Of a stretch of 24,238 nucleotides of DNA, positions 8,102 through 15,915 are shown one piece after another. The DNA is from JAGLQA01 sp023135565 (lineage in GTDB: Bacteria > Acidobacteriota > Aminicenantia > UBA2199), in assembly GCA_030639305.1 (NCBI GenBank), contig DAOWCY010000108.1, forward strand, positions 1 to 24,238. The letters are read 5' to 3'. Below the pieces are notes generated by a model, which did not search any database, was not told the origin of the DNA, and worked only from the letters and a program-made list of their open reading frames with translations. Every line of letters begins with the position of its first letter. Position 1 is the stretch's first letter. The position numbers and the translations under genes are program-made.

Positions 8102-10393
8102 CTAATTTTGTTTGAAAATGATCCCGGCAGCAAGATAAGAGAGACCGGCCAGTACCAGGGCAATCGAGAAATTCCAGTTTATGGCTACGATAACAGTTAG
8201 CACCGAACCTAAAACCGTGGCAAAAGCATTAGCGCCCCAGGCCCATCCGATCATGGCTTTGTTGGTTTCGCCTAAGTACTTCAGGCCGGTGGGAAAGAAA
8301 ACTCCCATGGGGAAACCGAGCAGGAAAATAAGAATAAAAGAAATAAGCAGCCGCAGAGCCAGCCCGAAACGAATCAACATATAGATCACATCGAAGAGGA
8401 ACAGGGCATATAATATCAATACGAAAAAGATAAACAACGATAGATATAGTATGGTTTTATTTTTAAATAAAGTGCTTATTCTTTTGGAAAACAAACTGCC
8501 GATCCCGGAAGATACCAGCAGGGAGAAGATGATCACAGAGATAGAGTAGGCCGGGCTGCCGAGATACAGTTGGAAAATTTTGATCAAGATGATCTCCACC
8601 GAAATATAAGATAGCCCGATAAAAAAGAAATAAAAAATCGATCTGAAATCGGCTTTCTCTTTTGCCCTGATTTTTAGAGGTAGGTATATCAGGGCCAGGG
8701 AAAACAAAAGCGCGGCGAATAGGATGGAAAGATACACGCTGTTGGAATATACGAGACCGAAATCGATTACGAAGCGGCGTTTGTTTTTCATAAAATTGTT
8801 TGTAAAACTAAATTGCCCGATGCGGTTGCCCTGGTTAAAATAGGGCGAGTTGTCCCGGGTCGGGGAGATGTTGATAGAAGAAGATTTTATCGCTTCCCGG
8901 TAATTCGGGGAGGCGAGTTTATAGTACAGGGTATCTTTTTCCCTGTCCGGGGAGTATACGATGCGTTGGTTCCTTTTGGCGAACCGGGTCAAGATTTCGA
9001 TCTCTTCGGCGTTAATGTCGCCCTTTTTCATAAAGAAAAAAGTATAGATGGTGGCTTCGCTGACAAAAAACTTTTTCTCCGGGTTCTCTATTCCCATTTC
9101 CCGCAGCGCCTGGAAGGCCGTGGAAAACATCCTTTCCCCGAACCAATGAATGATAGAGACAAAACCGTCGTCGTTCAGGTGGTTCCAGTAGTCTTTGAAA
9201 CTTTCCACCGTATAGGTATAGGTTTCGGCGATACTCAGACCGCCGGAAAGCAGCGTATCCGCATTATGGGAATTAACCATCTGGATGACGTCGAATTTTC
9301 TATTCAGTCTTTTCAGTACGCTGCGGCCTTCGTCTACTTTGAGGTGCACTCCTTTGTGGTGGAAAATATCGCCGATATATTCGGCATATTTATTAAGCAC
9401 TATGTCGCATATTTCCGGGTCCATTTCTACGGCCACGATATTTTTGACATTATGAGACAGGGCGCACAGCACCTCGAAACCTCCGGCGGACCCGATAATA
9501 AAAGCGGACCTCTTTTTTTTCACTAATTGGTAGGCAATCGATTCGTTGACCCATTTTTTCGGCCGCAGGTTTTTTAGGCCGATAGGCGCTTTGATTAAGT
9601 CCGACTGCATGGTGCCGGCGTCGATCCAGATTCTTTTTTTCCCTTTCACGAAAGGTACCACATCTATTTTGTTAATCGGGCTCCATTTGCTGTGTTCGAT
9701 CTTTTTTTCCCGATAGTGTTTCAGGTACTGTCTTTTTTTCAGTTTCGGCACCACCGGGAACAGTTCCGCGGAGAACCTGTACATGCCTACGAAACTCAAC
9801 GCAGCCAGCAGGAAAATCACCGTTTTTTTAGTTTTGTTAAAGCGGGAAATTAGAAACCACAATAGGATCAAAATAAGAAATATCAACAGTATGACTTTGG
9901 AAGGACCTACGCCGGTAATAAGAGGAATGATAGCGATGCCGCCCAAAGCCGCGCCTATTAAATCTATAAAATAGAGGCGGCCGATTTCCGCAGAGTAGAG
10001 GGTAAAAATCAGAACTAATGAAACCCCGGCTGCGAAAAAAGGCACCAGGAGAACCAGGAAATTGAGCAGCAGCAGTAAGAAGTTGCTGAAGGGGTTAAAA
10101 AGATGGAGGAAGTCGATTGCGGAAATCAGGGTGATTTTGTAGATAAAGGGCAGTGACAGGGCGTAGAGCAGGATAAAATATTCTAAGTATTTTATGGCGT
10201 TTTTTTTTTTTGCGATTTTGGAAACGGACATGAAGACCCCGCTCAGGCCGTAGCCGAAGAGGGCCAGCGAGATCATTAAGAAAGCGAAAGAACTGCGGTA
10301 GATCACGGCGAACAGCCGCGTGTATAAGATTTCTATCACTACTGTAGAAAAAGTAATAAAAAAGATCGTACTTAATAGTTTAATTCGGTTCAT
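8102..10393 (-). CDS. Membrane protein with spermidine-synthase-like domain
   Basis: A 763-residue integral membrane protein. About six to seven helices (residues 5-210) precede a soluble Rossmann-type methyltransferase domain (about 290-500) with motif I FIIGSAGGFEVL and the acidic residue of VEMDPE. A second membrane block follows (about 545-763). This is the architecture of proteins annotated as fused MFS/spermidine synthase. The position that reads D-[ST]-[TS]-D-P in true aminopropyltransferases is QMVNSHNAD here, so polyamine synthesis is unlikely. A SAM-dependent transfer at the membrane is a better guess. ATG 10393 has TAGGAG 6 nt upstream and a strong promoter at 10457-10485. An in-frame run of 12 A (T run 10200-10211) encodes AKKKN near residue 62. 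Confidence 0.75.
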   Translation of the reverse strand: MNRIKLLSTIFFITFSTVVIEILYTRLFAVIYRSSFAFLMISLALFGYGLSGVFMSVSKIAKKKNAIKYLEYFILLYALSLPFIYKITLISAIDFLHLFNPFSNFLLLLLNFLVLLVPFFAAGVSLVLIFTLYSAEIGRLYFIDLIGAALGGIAIIPLITGVGPSKVILLIFLILILLWFLISRFNKTKKTVIFLLAALSFVGMYRFSAELFPVVPKLKKRQYLKHYREKKIEHSKWSPINKIDVVPFVKGKKRIWIDAGTMQSDLIKAPIGLKNLRPKKWVNESIAYQLVKKKRSAFIIGSAGGFEVLCALSHNVKNIVAVEMDPEICDIVLNKYAEYIGDIFHHKGVHLKVDEGRSVLKRLNRKFDVIQMVNSHNADTLLSGGLSIAETYTYTVESFKDYWNHLNDDGFVSIIHWFGERMFSTAFQALREMGIENPEKKFFVSEATIYTFFFMKKGDINAEEIEILTRFAKRNQRIVYSPDREKDTLYYKLASPNYREAIKSSSINISPTRDNSPYFNQGNRIGQFSFTNNFMKNKRRFVIDFGLVYSNSVYLSILFAALLFSLALIYLPLKIRAKEKADFRSIFYFFFIGLSYISVEIILIKIFQLYLGSPAYSISVIIFSLLVSSGIGSLFSKRISTLFKNKTILYLSLFIFFVLILYALFLFDVIYMLIRFGLALRLLISFILIFLLGFPMGVFFPTGLKYLGETNKAMIGWAWGANAFATVLGSVLTVIVAINWNFSIALVLAGLSYLAAGIIFKQN

Positions 10394-10456
10394 CTATACT
10401 CCTATTACCGGCGAAAAGTTTCTGGTTCTGTAAAAATGAGACAAAAACGAAGCTGT

Positions 10457-10485
10457 ATTATAGTATATAACGGAGATATAATCAA
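10457..10485 (-). promoter_or_regulatory. Promoter of the spermidine-synthase-like gene
   Basis: TTGATT (10485-10480), 17 bp and TATAAT (10462-10457). Predicted start near 10450 gives a leader of about 57 nt. GGGG lies directly upstream of the -35 at the edge of a repeat. Confidence 0.65.
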
Positions 10486-10676
10486 CCCCGGAAGCAAAAA
10501 GCATAGGAGGGTGCGGCGCACCCAACCTATGAGCCTCCGGCGGCCCCTGCCGGGGAGGCCAAACTTTTGAAAAAGTTTGATCAAAACTTTTTATGCTTTA
10601 GAATCAAAAACGCTCACACGCTGCTTTGCCGCGAAGCAGCTTATAGGTAGGGTGCGCCGCACCCCCGCCGGAGGCC
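10481..10676 (-). repeat. Dispersed palindromic repeat, reverse orientation
   Basis: This 304-nt gap (10394-10697) holds a promoter and this repeat. Read on the minus strand it carries GAGCGTTTTTGATTC, the three-arm core and GGCAGGGGCCGCCGGAGGC. It is flanked by two copies of GGGTGCGNCGCACCC (10510-10524, 10650-10664), themselves perfect hairpins. Confidence 0.85.
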
Positions 10677-10697
10677 AATTTGTTCTGTGCTGTGGGG

Positions 10698-12119
10698 TTA
10701 TTGTTTCGCTTTGAACTCCTTCAGCCGTTTCTTTCTTCTCTCTTTCTCAGCGGCATCCATTTTGCCGAGGAACCACCTGTGGTCCGTATTATTGAGGATT
10801 TCTTGCAGTTTCTTTTCCAGGTTCCCGGCTTCTTTTGCTTTCGCTCCGCCGCGATGGTCCGCGATCAGGTGTTTGATTTCGGGGATGAATTCCGAATAAA
10901 AATTGCGGGCGAGTTCGTAAGTGCCGTGCCAGTGGGTAATATCAGGCCCCATCATGGACGCGCCGTGCCGCGCCCTGCGGCCTTCATGATGCCACAATTC
11001 AAACCAGACGAAATCGATTTTATTGGCGAATTTTACCGGGAAAAGCAGAGGCGCTGCCAGTTTCATCAGGGCCAGTCCCGGTTTGGCGTACTTTTCGTGG
11101 TAAAGATCGATCAGGGCATCGTATTGGCTGTAGAAATTAACAGCGAAACTCCGGCTGTGACAGGAACTGCATACTTTCTGCATGTTTTTCCTCCTGGTTT
11201 GCCAGGGGATATCTTTACCCGGTAGGTTCATTTTGGCGTCCGCCACTTCGGGGCGCACGGAAATTACCGGCCTGTTATTCCAACTGATGCGCAGCCCGAT
11301 ATCATGAGTCAGGGGTAGACCTTTAACGGCGCTCATGTGACAGGTTGCGCAGGTGGGAGCAGCGCTGTAATCCTCGCCTACTACCCATTTGGAGCTATTT
11401 AAGTTCATCCTGTCGATATTGGCCCGGAAAGCGATACCGTGTTTCGATTCGTTGTAAATCTCCAACTGCGGGTGGTCGGGCCCCATGTGACATTTACCGC
11501 AATTTTCGGGGTTCCTGGCCACTGCGGCGGAGAAAAGGTGACGCCCGTGGCAAGCGGAACAACTTCCTTCGGAACCGTCGGGATTCAACCTGCCGATGCC
11601 GGAGTTGGGCCAGGTAGCCGGGTCTAATTTGCCCTTCTCCAGTACTTTTACCTGGGAACCGTGGCACTGCCAGCAGCCGTTGACCGCGGCGGCAGACTCT
11701 CCATGAGGAGAACCTATTGTTTTGTAGGCCCGGTTGCCTTCCACCACTTCGGCCAGCCAGTTATCTAAAGAACCGATAATCCTGCTGCCCCTGGCATGGT
11801 GGGAATCTGAGAATTCTTTTACTTCTTGCTCGTGGCATTCGGCGCAGTCTTTAGGGCTGACGATGATTTTGATATGTTTGCCCTGGTGTAGGAAAGCCCC
11901 TTTTGCCTTTGCTTTTGCCTGGTGGCACTCGTAACAGCCGATGCCGCCGTCATGGTGTTTACTGCGGCTCCATTCTTTGAACAGGGCGCGGTTGGTTTTT
12001 TTGTGGCAGGTGATGCACTTATCCGATGCCGCCGAAAAATCCGACGCTTGACTGCTCCAGGCGGAGAGCAGCAAAAAAACGAATACCCAAATAAATAAAG
12101 TAAGCTTTTTATAGTTCAT
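10698..12119 (-). CDS. Octaheme cytochrome c, hydroxylamine oxidoreductase family
   Basis: A 473-residue periplasmic protein with a signal peptide (cleavage near SSQA, residue 25). Eight CXXCH heme sites occur at 35, 62, 92, 149, 187, 207, 257 and 317. The post-heme helical region with WHHEGRRARHGASMMGPD and ITHWHGTYE is typical of the HAO family. Members oxidise hydroxylamine or hydrazine, or work in reverse reducing nitrite or hydroxylamine to ammonium. The direction depends on a Tyr cross-linked to the P460 heme, which I could not place by eye. Beside hcp and without ammonia-oxidation genes, a reductive or detoxifying role is more likely. There is no membrane anchor. AGGAGG lies before ATG 12119. 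An operator-like palindrome (12200-12215) sits upstream. Confidence 0.9.
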   Translation of the reverse strand: MNYKKLTLFIWVFVFLLLSAWSSQASDFSAASDKCITCHKKTNRALFKEWSRSKHHDGGIGCYECHQAKAKAKGAFLHQGKHIKIIVSPKDCAECHEQEVKEFSDSHHARGSRIIGSLDNWLAEVVEGNRAYKTIGSPHGESAAAVNGCWQCHGSQVKVLEKGKLDPATWPNSGIGRLNPDGSEGSCSACHGRHLFSAAVARNPENCGKCHMGPDHPQLEIYNESKHGIAFRANIDRMNLNSSKWVVGEDYSAAPTCATCHMSAVKGLPLTHDIGLRISWNNRPVISVRPEVADAKMNLPGKDIPWQTRRKNMQKVCSSCHSRSFAVNFYSQYDALIDLYHEKYAKPGLALMKLAAPLLFPVKFANKIDFVWFELWHHEGRRARHGASMMGPDITHWHGTYELARNFYSEFIPEIKHLIADHRGGAKAKEAGNLEKKLQEILNNTDHRWFLGKMDAAEKERRKKRLKEFKAKQ

Positions 12120-12166
12120 TCAAACCTCCTAAATTTGAATCTATATTTATGATGCAGCCTTTTTAG

Positions 12167-12215
12167 AATATAACTCTATCGCCCCGGGGCGACAATATCC
12201 GTATCATATGTTACG
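12167..12215 (-). promoter_or_regulatory. Predicted HcpR/Fnr-type operator and promoter of the octaheme cytochrome gene
   Basis: CGTATCATATGTTACG (12200-12215) is a 7-2-7 inverted repeat with one mismatch and shares GTA-CA/TGTTAC with the hcp operator. If it is a class II site centred at -41.5, transcription starts at 12166 and the -10 would be TAGAGT (12178-12173). A better -10, TATATT (12172-12167), would place the site near -47.5. Both are recorded. Confidence 0.6.
12179..12192. promoter_or_regulatory. Perfect 14-bp GC palindrome in the cytochrome promoter
   Basis: TCGCCCCGGGGCGA is fully self-complementary and lies between the operator and the -10 region. No T tract follows on either strand, so it is not a standard terminator for the upstream channel gene. 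It may be a second operator. Confidence 0.4.
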
Positions 12216-12245
12216 AAAGGGGAAAGAACAGGATTAAAAGATTCG

Positions 12246-13463
12246 CTATAGATTGAAGATGGTCATCAGGTAGAACCAGGTGGCGGTATCTTCGCCCCTG
12301 ATGGTTTTGAAGATTTTTCCCGGCATAAAGACGGATGCGCCCACAACAAAAGTAAGCTGTTTGCTGTATGCGTATTTGCAGGTAAAGTCGATTTCATTTC
12401 CGAAATCCCCGGCTGTCGCTCCTGTGGGCAGGGTATAACTTTTATCGGCTTTAAACATGTGGTACTTTACCCCGGCAGTAGTTTTCTTAAAAGGTTTGAC
12501 GGACAATCCGGCGTGGATGTCCATTAACCCTAAACCGAAGGTGTTACCGGGGATACTTGTAAAATAATCCATAAAACCGTAAAACTTATGGTTTGTGGCA
12601 TAGAGAGTATCGAAAACTTTAAAATTACCGTCTAAGGAGTCGCCGTCGCCGCTCATGTAGTCTACGCCTAAGGCAAAGTCCGGGGCCATTCCTTTCTTGC
12701 TCAAGGTGAAATTTACATTAAAAGCGCCCATTAAGGCTGCCACATCCATGCCTAAAAGCTTTCCGCCCTGGTAAGCGAATTCCAATTGGTGCCGGAATTT
12801 GCCCAACGTTCCTTTCGCATAAAACCCGGCGGTGAAACGGCTTAAGGAGTCGCTGGACGCTCCTTTCTGCCAGAGAATGAAAGCCTGGGTGGTATACTTA
12901 GGGGACAGTTTTAAATCCGCGTAGGCGCCCAAGAAACACTCGTCGCCCACATTGCCTGTTCTTAAGTTTTCATCCACCTGCATCCTGAAGAAGTCTACGC
13001 TCAGTTTTTTCGATTTGAAAGTGAGCAACACCCCGTCGAAGCTGCGGCCGATGTTGTGCCAGTTCACGGCTCCCAGCAGTCTCTGGCTGCCGTAGGATAG
13101 TTCCATGCGTCCTAATTTCAGGGTAAGCGGCAGGCCGAAGAGCTTATTCACTTTGAAATAGGCCTGGTGGATATCTAAGTTATCGGCGGAGCCTTCCATT
13201 GTACTGCTCTCTTCCCCGAAAATGCGGGCGTCCTGGAATTGCACTAAGGCTTCGAGATTTTTCGCCGGTTTGAAAGTGAGGTTCAGGCGGGTGCGCAGCA
13301 GGTTGAAGTCGTTATAGCCTGTACCGGCATTAAAGTCTTTGCCGTCCATCTCGCAGCGGTGGCGGATTTGCAGGTCATAAGAGAAAGAATCATCCTCTGC
13401 CCACAGGTTAGATGCAACCATAAAAAAAGACAGTAAAATAGATAGTAAGATTAGTTTTTTCAT
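12246..13463 (-). CDS. Outer-membrane beta-barrel channel, alginate-export-like family
   Basis: A 405-residue protein with a signal peptide (cleavage after NLWA, residue 22) and alternating beta-strand pattern throughout, ending in a hydrophobic strand (WFYLMTIFNL). The signature LGRMELSYGSQRLLGAVNWH followed by NIGRSFDGV matches the AlgE-like/alginate_export porin family, where R-x-E-x-x-YG-x-QR-L is conserved. Such barrels often accompany respiratory nitrogen enzymes rather than alginate genes. Its position between hcp and the octaheme cytochrome suggests it admits nitrite, hydroxylamine or another small anion to the periplasm; that is inference. AGGAGG sits 5 nt before ATG 13463, and it has its own promoter at 13505-13533. 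Confidence 0.85.
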   Translation of the reverse strand: MKKLILLSILLSFFMVASNLWAEDDSFSYDLQIRHRCEMDGKDFNAGTGYNDFNLLRTRLNLTFKPAKNLEALVQFQDARIFGEESSTMEGSADNLDIHQAYFKVNKLFGLPLTLKLGRMELSYGSQRLLGAVNWHNIGRSFDGVLLTFKSKKLSVDFFRMQVDENLRTGNVGDECFLGAYADLKLSPKYTTQAFILWQKGASSDSLSRFTAGFYAKGTLGKFRHQLEFAYQGGKLLGMDVAALMGAFNVNFTLSKKGMAPDFALGVDYMSGDGDSLDGNFKVFDTLYATNHKFYGFMDYFTSIPGNTFGLGLMDIHAGLSVKPFKKTTAGVKYHMFKADKSYTLPTGATAGDFGNEIDFTCKYAYSKQLTFVVGASVFMPGKIFKTIRGEDTATWFYLMTIFNL

Positions 13464-13504
13464 GTTTTCCTCCTAAAGAAAATTATGACGTCGTTCATGG
13501 TTTA

Positions 13505-13533
13505 AATATACGACATAAAAAAACCAAAGTCAA
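13505..13533 (-). promoter_or_regulatory. Promoter of the outer-membrane channel gene
   Basis: TTGACT (13533-13528), 17 bp and TATATT (13510-13505). The predicted leader is about 35 nt. The -35 is preceded by GGGG, the arm of the palindrome CCCCGTGGCACGGGG (13534-13548). No GTAACA-type operator was found here. Confidence 0.65.
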
Positions 13534-13790
13534 CCCCGTGGCACGGGGAACCTATGAGCCGCTTCGCAGCGGGTGAGTGCTTTTGATTTTAATTATAAAA
13601 AGTTTTGTTCAAACTTTTTCAAAAGCCCCACTGCGTGGGGGAGCGTTTAGCTGCTTCGCATCGGGTGAGCGCCTTTGATTTTCACTCAACAAAAGTTTTG
13701 ATCAAACTTTTACAAAAGTTTGGCCCCCGGCAGGGACCCGCCGCGCAGCGGCTTACCGCCACCCCACGCGCGTGGGGTGGCCGGAGGCCA
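13531..13790 (+). repeat. Composite dispersed repeat between channel gene and hcp
   Basis: This 336-nt gap is almost entirely repeat. It contains two tandem modules, each with GAGYGCnTTTGATTTT followed by the AAAGTTTTG/CAAACTTTT core. The first ends in GCCCCACTGCGTGGGG, the second in GGCCCCCGGCAGGGACC. A perfect 22-bp palindrome, CCACCCCACGC and its complement (13759-13780), closes it. A near-identical copy in the same orientation lies at 15641-15877, so hcp is flanked by direct repeats. Confidence 0.9.
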
Positions 13791-13799
13791 AAAAATCAA

Positions 13800-15422
13800 C
13801 TATTTGCCAGCCATCATGGCTGCGATGTCTTCTGTCACGCTGCCTGTCGGCTTAATATCGAACTTCTCGACCAGCACTTTAACAACGTTAGGTGAAAGGA
13901 ACGCAGGCAGGGTAGGTCCTAAGCGGATGCCTTTTACTCCTAAGAAGAGCAGCGCCAGCAGCACAGCTACGGCTTTTTGTTCATACCAGGCGATATCGTA
14001 AGAGATGGGCAGTTCGTTAATATCTTCCAGGCCGAATACTTCTTTCAGTTTAAGAGCGACCACAGCCAGGGAGTAGGAATCGTTGCATTGACCGGCATCC
14101 AGGACGCGGGGGATACCGCCTATGTCGCCTAAGTCGAGTTTGTTGTAACGGTACTTGGCACACCCTGCGGTCAAAATCACCGTATCTTTGGGCAGTTGTT
14201 CCGCTACTTCGGTAAAGTAGCCGCGGGTTTTTTGTCTACCGTCGCATCCGGCCATGACCACGAACCGTTTGATCGCGCCTGATTTCACCGCGTCCACCAC
14301 TTTGTCCGCCAGGGCGAGCACCTGGTTATGGGCAAAACCGCCTACGATCTTGCCGGTTTCTATCTCTTGCGGTGGGGCGCAGGTTTTGGCAAGTTCGATG
14401 ATGGCGGAAAAATCTTTTTCCTTGCCTTTTTCCCTATCCGGGAGATGGGTGATGCCCGGGTACCCGGTCATGCCGGTGGTAAAAATCCGTTCTTTGTAGC
14501 TGCCTTTTACCGGCGTGATGCAATTGGTGGTCATCAGGATGGGGCCGTTAAAAGAAGCGAACTCCTTATCCTGGTGCCACCAGGAACCGCCGTAGTTGCC
14601 CACGAAATGGTCGAACTTTTTAAAAGCCGGGTAATAGTTGGCCGGCAGCATTTCGCCATGGGTGTAGACATCGACTCCCGTGCCTTCGGTTTGGCGCAGC
14701 AGTTCTTCCATGTCTTTGAGGTCGTGGCCGGAAATCAAAATTCCCGGTTTACCCCGCACCCCGATATTCACTTCCGTGATTTCCGGGCTGCCGTAAGCCG
14801 ACGTGTTGGCCTCATCTAAAAGAGCCATGGTTTTGACGGCCATCTCCCCAGCCTTCATCACCAGGGCCACCATATCGTCTACGCTCAGTTCTTTGGTCGT
14901 GGAAGCCAAAGCTTCCAACAAAAACGCATAGATAGCTTTATCTTCTTTCCCCAAAACCAGCGCGTGGTCTGCATAAGCAGCGATGCCTTTTAGACCGTAC
15001 ACTAACAATTCCCGCAGCGAACGCACGTCTTCGTTGGCCGTGGAAAGCACACCCACCTCGGCGGCTTTTTTAGCAAACTCCGCTTCGTCGTCGGAATACC
15101 ACAGTGCCGCATCGTGCAAACCGGAGGGATCTCCGGGATATTTTTCTTTCAGACTGTCCCGCAGTTTCAGGCCCTGCCTGATTAATGCGGTAATCCTATC
15201 TTTATCGAAATTAGCATTAGTAATAGTGGCAAAAAGGCTTTCTGCTGCAAAGGGGCCTGCCGTGTTATAATCTTTTTCCCCCGCGTACAGGGAGATTCCT
15301 TTCAGGACATAGATCAGCAGATCCTGGAGGATAGCCGTATCCGGGCTTTTGCCGCAGACTCCGCCTTTTGTGCAACCTGTGTTTTTTGCCGTTTCCTGGC
15401 ATTGGTAACAAAACATACTCAT
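13800..15422 (-). CDS. hcp: Hybrid cluster protein (hydroxylamine reductase / NO reductase), class I
   Basis: A 540-residue cytoplasmic Fe-S protein. N-terminal C5, C8, C17 and C23 form the CX2CX8CX5C motif of the class I (strict-anaerobe) [4Fe-4S] type, as in Desulfovibrio. All hybrid-cluster ligands can be placed: H233, E257, C301, C393, C421, C446, E481 and K483. Their spacing matches the Desulfovibrio protein apart from a 2-residue deletion. Hcp reduces hydroxylamine in vitro, and NO reductase and protein S-nitrosylation roles are described in E. coli. Start: ATG 15422, with AGGAG 7-8 nt upstream. An open frame continues 24 codons to 15494, but that is repeat DNA. Expression is predicted from a class II activated promoter about 160 nt upstream, opposite the Crp/Fnr regulator. 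Confidence 0.97.
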   Translation of the reverse strand: MSMFCYQCQETAKNTGCTKGGVCGKSPDTAILQDLLIYVLKGISLYAGEKDYNTAGPFAAESLFATITNANFDKDRITALIRQGLKLRDSLKEKYPGDPSGLHDAALWYSDDEAEFAKKAAEVGVLSTANEDVRSLRELLVYGLKGIAAYADHALVLGKEDKAIYAFLLEALASTTKELSVDDMVALVMKAGEMAVKTMALLDEANTSAYGSPEITEVNIGVRGKPGILISGHDLKDMEELLRQTEGTGVDVYTHGEMLPANYYPAFKKFDHFVGNYGGSWWHQDKEFASFNGPILMTTNCITPVKGSYKERIFTTGMTGYPGITHLPDREKGKEKDFSAIIELAKTCAPPQEIETGKIVGGFAHNQVLALADKVVDAVKSGAIKRFVVMAGCDGRQKTRGYFTEVAEQLPKDTVILTAGCAKYRYNKLDLGDIGGIPRVLDAGQCNDSYSLAVVALKLKEVFGLEDINELPISYDIAWYEQKAVAVLLALLFLGVKGIRLGPTLPAFLSPNVVKVLVEKFDIKPTGSVTEDIAAMMAGK

Positions 15423-15442
15423 TTTTTTTCTCCTATTATATT

Positions 15443-15578
15443 TTTGCCTTCGGCGAGTCAGAACCTTTTTGAAAAAAGGTTCCGACACCTCCAAAAACTT
15501 TTGTTGAGCGACACGCTTTTCTGCTCAGATAAGCGTCCCTTATGGGCTGGGTGCGCCGCACCCTCCCCACCGGGGTGT
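15443..15578 (-). repeat. Dispersed repeat variant in the hcp leader
   Basis: On the minus strand it runs through CCCCGGTGGGGAGGGTGCGG, the AACAAAAGTTTTTGGAGGTG segment and CGCCGAAGGCAAAAA. It includes a 10-bp stem hairpin GAACCTTTTT / AAAAAGGTTC (15470-15491). It belongs to the same subtype as the copies inside the giant secreted protein gene. It lies wholly between the predicted hcp transcription start (15582) and the ATG. Confidence 0.75.
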
Positions 15579-15588
15579 TTTAAGTTTA

Positions 15589-15631
15589 ATTATAGCATTT
15601 CAACATGGAAATAGCAGTAACAAATGTTACT
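15589..15631 (-). promoter_or_regulatory. hcp promoter with class II Crp/Fnr-family operator
   Basis: AGTAACAAATGTTACT (15616-15631) is a perfect 7-2-7 inverted repeat. Downstream on the minus strand TGCTATAAT (15597-15589) is an extended -10 with the consensus hexamer TATAAT (15594-15589). The implied start at 15582 places the operator centre at exactly -41.5, the standard class II activator position. No good -35 is present, as expected. The leader is about 160 nt. Confidence 0.8.
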
Positions 15632-15640
15632 AAAGCTTAA

Positions 15641-15877
15641 CAAAAGTTTTGCGGAGGAGGGGCGCTTTTGATTTTCACTCATCAAAAGTTTTGTTCAAAC
15701 TTTTTTAAAAGCCCCACTGCGTGGGGGAGCGTTTAGCTGCTTCGCAGCGGGTGAGTGCTTTTGATTCTAAATTATCAAAAGTTTTGTTCAAACTTTTTTA
15801 AAAGTTTGGCCCCCGGCAGGGACCTGCCGCGCAGCGGCTTACCGCCACCCCACGCGCGTGGGGCCGCCGGAGGCAAG
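15641..15877 (+). repeat. Composite dispersed repeat upstream of the regulator
   Basis: The 493-nt gap between hcp and the regulator holds the hcp promoter, a leader repeat and this element. It has the same two-module structure as 13531-13790: core, GCCCCACTGCGTGGGG, GCTGCTTCGCAGCGGG, core, GGCCCCCGGCAGGGACC and GCCGCGCAGCGGC. It ends CCGCCGGAGGCAAG. Confidence 0.9.
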
Positions 15878-15904
15878 GGCTTTCCAAAAAATATCAAAAT
15901 ATGT

Positions 15905-15910
15905 TATGAT
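15905..15910 (+). promoter_or_regulatory. Probable -10 box of the regulator gene (leaderless start)
   Basis: TATGAT ends 5 nt before the ATG at 15916, and no Shine-Dalgarno sequence precedes the ATG. The -35 region (around 15882) is poor. A leaderless transcript is the simplest reading. Confidence 0.4.
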
Positions 15911-15915
15911 GCAAT

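Noticed and set aside
8813..9526. Long + strand frame of 237 codons
   Set aside because: It is antisense to the well-supported spermidine-synthase-like gene; no ribosome binding site and valine/glycine-rich shadow composition.
10680..11225. + strand frame of 181 codons
   Set aside because: It is the shadow of the octaheme cytochrome gene, whose eight heme motifs settle the coding strand.
15423..15494. 24-codon N-terminal extension of Hcp
   Set aside because: It is repeat DNA; the Cys motif and AGGAG ribosome binding site fix the start at 15422.
15616..15631. Operator as autoregulatory site of the Crp/Fnr regulator
   Set aside because: It lies about 285 bp upstream of that gene with a large repeat between, while its position fits hcp exactly.
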